From Gammaproteobacteria bacterium (lineage in GTDB: Bacteria; Pseudomonadota; Gammaproteobacteria; J044): a DNA stretch of 18,971 nucleotides. The stretch spans positions 1-18,971 of the forward strand of contig RFHG01000549.1 in NCBI GenBank assembly GCA_003696465.1, written 5' to 3'. Below, piece after piece: positions 13,934-18,971 of the stretch. The first letter of the stretch is position 1. Each line of letters opens with the position of its first letter. The notes beneath the pieces are model-generated. The model searched no databases. It had not been told where the DNA came from and was given only the letters and a program-made list of their open reading frames with translations. A program made the translations under genes and the position numbers.

Positions 13934-14527
13934 ATGTCCGAGCGTACCGCCAGCGTAGCGCGCAACACCCTGGAGACGCGCATCGAGGTTGCCATCAATC
14001 TGGATGGCAGCGGCAAGGCCGATTTCGATACCGGGGTACCCTTTCTCGAGCACATGCTCGACCAGGTGGCCCGCCACGGCCTGTTCGACCTGAAGATCCG
14101 TGCCGAGGGCGACCTGCACATCGATGCCCACCACACGGTGGAGGACATCGGCATCACCCTGGGCCAGGCCATGGCGCAGGCCGTGGGCAACAAGAAGGGC
14201 ATCCGCCGCTACGGCCATGCCTATGTCCCGCTGGACGAGGCCCTGTCGCGCGTGGTGGTCGACTTTTCCGGCCGCCCGGAACTGGTGGATACGGTGGAAT
14301 ACCCGGCCGCCCGGCTGGGCAGCTTCGATACCGAGCTGTTCCACGAGTTCTTTCAGGGCTTCGTCAACCACGCCGCCGTGACCCTGCACCTCGACAACCT
14401 GCGCGGGCGCAACACGCACCACATTGCCGAGACCATCTTCAAGGCCTTCGGCCGCGCCCTGCGCATGGCACTGGAGCCCGATCCGCGCATGCAGGACATG
14501 CTGCCCTCCACCAAGGGAGCGCTCTGA
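13934..14527 (+). CDS. hisB: Imidazoleglycerol-phosphate dehydratase
   Basis: A 197-residue stand-alone IGPD, step six of histidine synthesis (imidazole glycerol phosphate to imidazole acetol phosphate). The metal-binding histidine and glutamate motifs are all present: FLEHMLDQVARHG, DAHHTVEDIG, the HEFFQGFVNHA segment and NTHHIAE. Unlike E. coli HisB, no histidinol-phosphatase domain is fused at the N-terminus. I chose the ATG at 13934 (MSERTASVARNT), which matches the family; the in-frame TTG at 13907 lies at or before the predicted transcription start. First gene of the his-tat cluster. Confidence 0.96.
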   Translation: MSERTASVARNTLETRIEVAINLDGSGKADFDTGVPFLEHMLDQVARHGLFDLKIRAEGDLHIDAHHTVEDIGITLGQAMAQAVGNKKGIRRYGHAYVPLDEALSRVVVDFSGRPELVDTVEYPAARLGSFDTELFHEFFQGFVNHAAVTLHLDNLRGRNTHHIAETIFKAFGRALRMALEPDPRMQDMLPSTKGAL

Positions 14528-14552
14528 CCGCACGACCGGACACCGCCGCACC

Positions 14553-15200
14553 ATGAAGACCATCGCAGTCATCGATTACGGCATGGGCAACCTGCGCTCC
14601 GTGGCCAAGGCCGTGGAACACGTGGCCCCCGCGGGCACACGGGTGCGGGTCACCGACCGGCGAGACGAGATCCTCGAGGCCGATCGCATCGTGTTCCCGG
14701 GCCAGGGCGCGGCACGCGACTGCATGCGCGCCCTGCGCGCGCACGGGCTGGTCGATGTGGTGCGCGAGGCAGTACGCAACCGCCCCTTCCTCGGCATCTG
14801 CATGGGCATGCAGGTCTTGCTCGACTACTCCGAAGAGAACGACGGCACCGAATGCCTGGGCGTGTTTCGCGGCCGGGTGCGTTTCTTTGGCACCGACCTG
14901 CACGATGCCGACGGCCGGCGGCTCAAGATCCCGCACATGGGCTGGAACAACATTCACCAGCGCCAGCCGCACCCGCTGTGGGACGGCATCGAGCAGGACA
15001 GCCGCTTCTATTTCGTGCACAGCTACTATTCCGACCCGGCCGAGGACGACCTGCCGGCCGGCGAGACCGAATACGGCATCCGCTTCACCTCGGCCATCGC
15101 GCGCGGCAACGTGTTCGCCATTCAGGCGCACCCGGAAAAGAGCGCCGAGGCCGGCCTGCGGCTGCTGCGCAACTTCACCCGCTGGAATGGAATGGAATGA
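14553..15200 (+). CDS. hisH: Imidazole glycerol phosphate synthase, glutamine amidotransferase subunit
   Basis: A 215-residue class I glutaminase that feeds ammonia to HisF. The catalytic triad is C83 (GICMGMQ), H193 and E195 (QAHPEKS). The N-terminal IDYGMGNLRS and the oxyanion-strand region FPGQGA (where many homologues have PGVGA) are recognisable. The start at 14553 follows the hisB stop by 25 nt and gives the family N-terminus; the longer open frame is a hisB shadow. It acts as a heterodimer with HisF, encoded two genes downstream. Confidence 0.96.
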   Translation: MKTIAVIDYGMGNLRSVAKAVEHVAPAGTRVRVTDRRDEILEADRIVFPGQGAARDCMRALRAHGLVDVVREAVRNRPFLGICMGMQVLLDYSEENDGTECLGVFRGRVRFFGTDLHDADGRRLKIPHMGWNNIHQRQPHPLWDGIEQDSRFYFVHSYYSDPAEDDLPAGETEYGIRFTSAIARGNVFAIQAHPEKSAEAGLRLLRNFTRWNGME

Positions 15201-15210
15201 GGAGTCCGTC

Positions 15211-15954
15211 ATGCTGTTGATCCCGGCCATAGACCTCAAGGACGGCAAGTGCGTGCGGCTGCGCCAGGGCCGCATGGACGACGAGACCGTCTTCTCCGAC
15301 GACCCGGTGGCCATGGCCCGGCGCTGGGTCGATGCCGGCGCCCGCCGCCTGCACCTGGTGGACCTGGACGGTGCCTTCGCCGGCCGCCCGGCCAATGCCG
15401 GGGTCATCCACGACATCGTCGAGGCCTGCCCCGACGTGCCGATACAGGTGGGCGGAGGCATCCGCGACGAGGACACGGTAGCCGCCTATCTGGACGCCGG
15501 CGTCCAGTACGTCATCATCGGCACCAAGGCGGTCAGTGCCCCGCATTTCATCAACGACCTCTGCCTCGAGTTCCCGGGCCACATCATCGTCGGCCTCGAT
15601 GCGAAGGACGGCAAGGTGGCCATCGACGGCTGGTCCAAGCTCTCGCATCACGATGTCATCGACATGGCCCAACGCTTCGAGGACGATGGCGTGGCCGCCA
15701 TCATCTTCACCGACATCAGCCGGGACGGCATGATGCAGGGCCTCAACCTGGACTCGACCGTGGAACTGGCGCGCGCCATCCGCACGCCGGTGATCGCCTC
15801 CGGGGGCATCACCACCATCGAGGACGTGGAACGGTTGTGCGAGGTGGCCGACGAGGGCATCATCGGCGCCATCACCGGCCGCGCCCTGTACGAGGGCACG
15901 CTGGACCTGGCCGAGGGCCAGAAGCTGGCCGACGAACGCTGCCCTGCCGACTGA
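15211..15954 (+). CDS. hisA: ProFAR isomerase, 1-(5-phosphoribosyl)-5-[(5-phosphoribosylamino)methylideneamino]imidazole-4-carboxamide isomerase
   Basis: A 247-residue (beta/alpha)8 barrel that isomerises ProFAR to PRFAR, the HisHF substrate. The catalytic aspartates are D8 (IPAIDLKDG) and D130 (VGLDAKDG). The two phosphate-binding loops are GGGIRD (81-86) and the ASGGI segment near residue 200. The ATG at 15211 has GAGGAG about 7 nt upstream and lies 10 nt after the hisH stop. Length is typical. Confidence 0.97.
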   Translation: MLLIPAIDLKDGKCVRLRQGRMDDETVFSDDPVAMARRWVDAGARRLHLVDLDGAFAGRPANAGVIHDIVEACPDVPIQVGGGIRDEDTVAAYLDAGVQYVIIGTKAVSAPHFINDLCLEFPGHIIVGLDAKDGKVAIDGWSKLSHHDVIDMAQRFEDDGVAAIIFTDISRDGMMQGLNLDSTVELARAIRTPVIASGGITTIEDVERLCEVADEGIIGAITGRALYEGTLDLAEGQKLADERCPAD

Positions 15955-15955
15955 C

Positions 15956-16728
<773 letters not shown>

Positions 16729-16732
<4 letters not shown>

Positions 16733-17112
16733 GCGACTGGCTGGACGAGGTGCGCTGGAACGAGGACGGCCTGGTGCCGGCCATCGCCCAGGACTGGCAG
16801 ACCGGCGAGGTCCTGATGCTGGCCTGGATGGACCGCGAGGCGCTGCGGCGTACCGCCGAACTCGGCGAGGCCGTATACTGGTCGCGCTCGCGCGGGCAGT
16901 ACTGGCACAAGGGAGAGACCTCGGGCCACGTGCAAAAGGTGCACGAGATCCGCCTCGACTGCGACAGCGATGTCATCCTGCTGCAGGTCGAGCAACGGGG
17001 TGGCATCGCCTGCCATACCGGCCGCCGGCGCTGCTTCTACAAGCGGCTCGAGAACGGGCGCTGGGTAACCACCGACACGGTCCTCAAGGACCCGGGAGAC
17101 ATTTACGGATGA
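16729..17112 (+). CDS. hisI: Phosphoribosyl-AMP cyclohydrolase
   Basis: A 127-residue stand-alone cyclohydrolase that opens the adenine ring of PR-AMP. Metal ligands are visible: D77-C78-D79-x-D81 for magnesium and zinc binding, then C95 and C102 in ACHTGRRRCF. The start is taken as the GTG at 16729, which overlaps the hisF stop (GTGA) and gives the usual N-terminus SDWLDEVRWNEDGL; no ATG in frame is suitable. The cyclohydrolase and the pyrophosphohydrolase are separate genes here, unlike the fused HisIE of E. coli. Its stop overlaps hisE. Confidence 0.95.
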
Positions 17113-17447
17113 ACCAGACCATCCTCGAGCAGGTCTATGAAGTATTGCAGGCACGCAAGCAGGCCGACCCCGGCTCTTCCTATGTGGCCAGCCTGTACCA
17201 CAAGGGGCTGGATGCCATTCTGAAGAAGATCGGCGAGGAGGCCACCGAGACCGTAATGGCGGCCAAGGACGGCGAGTCGGACAAGATCGTTTATGAAGTC
17301 GCCGATTTGTGGTTTCATACCCTGATCCTGCTGGCGCAGACCGACATACCGCCACAACAGGTCCTGGCCGAACTGGAACGACGCTTCGGCACTTCCGGGC
17401 TGGCCGAGAAGGCCGCCCGCGGCAACACGAACCCTGCCGCAGAATAG
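17109..17447 (+). CDS. hisE: Phosphoribosyl-ATP diphosphatase
   Basis: A 112-residue MazG-like all-helical enzyme that hydrolyses PR-ATP to PR-AMP, the step before HisI. The metal-binding acidic helices are visible as KKIGEEATETVMAAKDG and YEVADLWFHTLILL. The ATG at 17109 overlaps the hisI stop (ATGA). The frame extends upstream only through hisI shadow sequence. The last his gene; tatA follows after 44 nt with no terminator between. Confidence 0.96.
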   Translation: MNQTILEQVYEVLQARKQADPGSSYVASLYHKGLDAILKKIGEEATETVMAAKDGESDKIVYEVADLWFHTLILLAQTDIPPQQVLAELERRFGTSGLAEKAARGNTNPAAE

Positions 17448-17491
17448 GCGGCAGATGATGCAAACCCAACGAATCCAAGCGAGGTAACGAC

Positions 17492-17743
17492 ATGGGTGTA
17501 GGTGGAATCAGCCCCTGGTCCCTGATCCTGATCCTGCTCATCGTGGTGCTGCTGTTCGGCACCAAGAAGCTGCGCAACATCGGCGGTGACCTGGGCAGTG
17601 CAATCAAGAACTTCAAGCAGTCCATGAAGGAAGGCGAGGAAGAGGCCAAATCCGGCGGCGAGGCCGGCAAGCTGCCCGGCGACACGACCGAAGGGCAGGT
17701 AATCGAGGCCAAGGCCGAACACAAGGACAAGTCCGAATCCTGA
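17492..17743 (+). CDS. tatA: Sec-independent protein translocase TatA
   Basis: An 83-residue TatA. One N-terminal membrane helix (about residues 9-21) is followed by the hallmark F22-G23 hinge, an amphipathic helix (TKKLRNIGGDLGSAIKNFKQSM) and a charged, flexible tail. Many copies assemble around TatBC to pass folded twin-arginine proteins across the inner membrane. A GAGG ribosome site lies about 8 nt before the ATG. The position directly behind hisE is a known proteobacterial his-tat order and suggests read-through from the his promoter. Confidence 0.96.
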   Translation: MGVGGISPWSLILILLIVVLLFGTKKLRNIGGDLGSAIKNFKQSMKEGEEEAKSGGEAGKLPGDTTEGQVIEAKAEHKDKSES

Positions 17744-17759
17744 ACCGGACCCTGTTCCA

Positions 17760-18233
17760 ATGACCGAAGTCGGCATCTCCGAGCTGCTGCTCATCATGGT
17801 GGTGGCCCTGATCGTGGTCGGCCCCGAGCGACTGCCGGGGCTGGCCCGCAAGGCCGGCTACTGGGTCGGCCGGCTGCGTCACTACGTGGCCGGCGTGCGC
17901 AGCGAGATCGAGGAGCAGCTCCAGGCCGACGAACTGCGCCAGATGATGCAGCGCCAGGAACAGGAGATGGCCGAGCTGCGCGACCTCCTGCACAAGAGCC
18001 GGGGCGAGGTCGAGGGCAGCCTGGAGGAAGTCAACGACTACCTGGTACGCGCTGCCGAATCCGGCGACAGCACGCCGAAAGAAGGCACGCCGGATACCGA
18101 CAACAGGGGCGATGAGGCCGAACAGGCCACCGCCACCCGCGAGGCCCTGCCCCAGGGCTTTGAACCCGCCCCGGCAGAGACTCCGGAACCCGTGAAACAA
18201 CCGGTCGGCAATGAGCAGAAAACCAGACACTGA
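17760..18233 (+). CDS. tatB: Sec-independent protein translocase TatB
   Basis: A 157-residue TatB. The N-terminal helix contains the conserved polar E8 and ends in G21-P22, the TatB version of the hinge, followed by ERLPGLARKAG. A long amphipathic and coiled-coil-prone region (about 38-100, rich in Glu, Gln and Arg) and a disordered Pro/Glu-rich tail complete it. With TatC it forms the twin-arginine signal receptor. It begins 16 nt after tatA and overlaps tatC by 23 nt. Confidence 0.96.
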   Translation: MTEVGISELLLIMVVALIVVGPERLPGLARKAGYWVGRLRHYVAGVRSEIEEQLQADELRQMMQRQEQEMAELRDLLHKSRGEVEGSLEEVNDYLVRAAESGDSTPKEGTPDTDNRGDEAEQATATREALPQGFEPAPAETPEPVKQPVGNEQKTRH

Positions 18234-18971
18234 CGCGGCACAAGGCAACGAGGCACAGGAGCAGCCCGAACAGGGCCTGATCGATCACCTGATCGAACTG
18301 CGCGACCGCCTGCTGCGCATGGTGCTGGGCGTGGTGCTCGTCTTTGCCGTGCTGTTTCCCTTTGCCGACGAGATCTACAGCTATCTGGCACTGCCCCTGC
18401 TCAAGCACCTCCCGGAAGGCAGCTCGATGATCGCCATCGATGTTGCCTCGCCCTTCCTCATCCCCTTCAAGCTGGTGCTGATGCTCTCCGTGGTGCTGTC
18501 CATGCCCTGGATCCTGTACCAGATCTGGGCCTTCGTCGCGCCCGGGCTCTACCAGCACGAGAAGCGGCTGGCCCGTCCGCTGCTGGTCTCCAGCATCCTG
18601 CTGTTCTATGTCGGCATGGCCTTCGCCTACTTCGTCGTGTTCCCGCTGGTGTTCGGATTCTTCACCAGTGTCGGTCCCCAGGAGGTCAAGGTGATGACCG
18701 ACATTGGTCGCTACCTCGACTTCGTCAACATGCTGTTTCTCGCCTTCGGCATCGCCTTCGAGGTGCCGGTGGCCACCGTGCTGCTGGTCGCCATTGGCGC
18801 CGTGACCCCGCAGAAACTGGCCCGCATCCGGCCCTATGTCATCGTCGCGGCCTTTACCATCGGCATGCTGCTCACGCCGCCGGATGTCATCTCCCAGATC
18901 CTGCTGGCCGTGCCCATGTGGCTGCTGTACGAGCTGGGCATCATCTTCTCGCGCATGGTGCGCCCTGGCGA
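18211..18971 (+). CDS. tatC: Sec-independent protein translocase TatC (3' end outside window)
   Basis: The first 253 residues of TatC are present and the reading frame is open at the window edge. After a polar N-terminal extension of about 20 residues comes the signature LIDHLIELRDRLLR, then the multi-helix core with ASPFLIPFKL (79-88), APGLYQHEKRL (110-120), FAYFVVFPL, FEVPVATV and LLTPPDVISQ. This follows E. coli TatC closely. The conserved glutamates of the signal-binding cytoplasmic face (near residues 29 and 117) are retained. Only the last helix end and short cytosolic tail should be missing. Confidence 0.97.
   Translation, partial: MSRKPDTDAAQGNEAQEQPEQGLIDHLIELRDRLLRMVLGVVLVFAVLFPFADEIYSYLALPLLKHLPEGSSMIAIDVASPFLIPFKLVLMLSVVLSMPWILYQIWAFVAPGLYQHEKRLARPLLVSSILLFYVGMAFAYFVVFPLVFGFFTSVGPQEVKVMTDIGRYLDFVNMLFLAFGIAFEVPVATVLLVAIGAVTPQKLARIRPYVIVAAFTIGMLLTPPDVISQILLAVPMWLLYELGIIFSRMVRPG

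Overview
This window reads as ordinary chromosome of a GC-rich gammaproteobacterium. The evidence is MetR-regulated metE, an FNR-type regulator, an LpxL/HtrB-type lipid A acyltransferase, a his-tatABC gene order, and proteins that resemble their Enterobacteriaceae counterparts closely (Mak, MetE, MetR, Dtd, FNR, TatC). A Chromatiales-like organism is my guess only. I see no transposase, phage gene, CRISPR array, rRNA or tRNA.

Layout. (1) Positions 5-2122, minus strand: a compact three-gene run of PduO-type cobalamin adenosyltransferase, Mak-like fructokinase and TRIC/UPF0126 membrane protein, with overlapping ends. (2) 2143-6961, minus strand: metE; then a promoter whose -35 overlaps the metE stop; a complete cobalamin riboswitch with a very long extra hairpin arm; a BtuB-like TonB-dependent receptor; and a strong intrinsic terminator just before the adenosyltransferase gene. 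(3) 6962-7984: divergent metR, with two MetR-type palindromes in the 99-bp metE/metR gap. (4) 7992-9589: a SulP anion transporter, tail to tail with (5) 9604-11246, minus strand: an LpxL-like acyltransferase and a short TtcA-family protein. (6) 11247-11590: a 344-bp gap that is not empty. Its minus strand carries what looks like a CsrB/RsmZ-type CsrA-sponge RNA. (7) 11591-12987: proline iminopeptidase and dtd. (8) 13044-13811, minus strand: fnr. (9) 13934 to the end: hisB-hisH-hisA-hisF-hisI-hisE-tatA-tatB-tatC, tightly packed, with tatC running off the window.

How the parts work together. The left half is a cobalamin and methionine island. MetE makes methionine without B12 and is controlled by MetR. 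The adjacent receptor imports corrinoids and is switched off by B12 through the riboswitch. The adenosyltransferase converts the imported corrinoid to adenosylcobalamin. The right half combines late histidine biosynthesis with the twin-arginine translocase, next to an oxygen-sensing FNR.

The most interesting item is the unannotated RNA at about 11328-11489 (minus). It has 14 GGA triplets in about 160 nt, five stem-loops that each expose GGA in the loop, and an intrinsic terminator. A perfect 22-bp dyad resembling a GacA/UvrY box is centred about 65 bp upstream of its inferred start. This would be the output RNA of a Gac/Rsm (BarA/UvrY-Csr) circuit. The second most interesting item is the riboswitch with a 161-nt nested arm.
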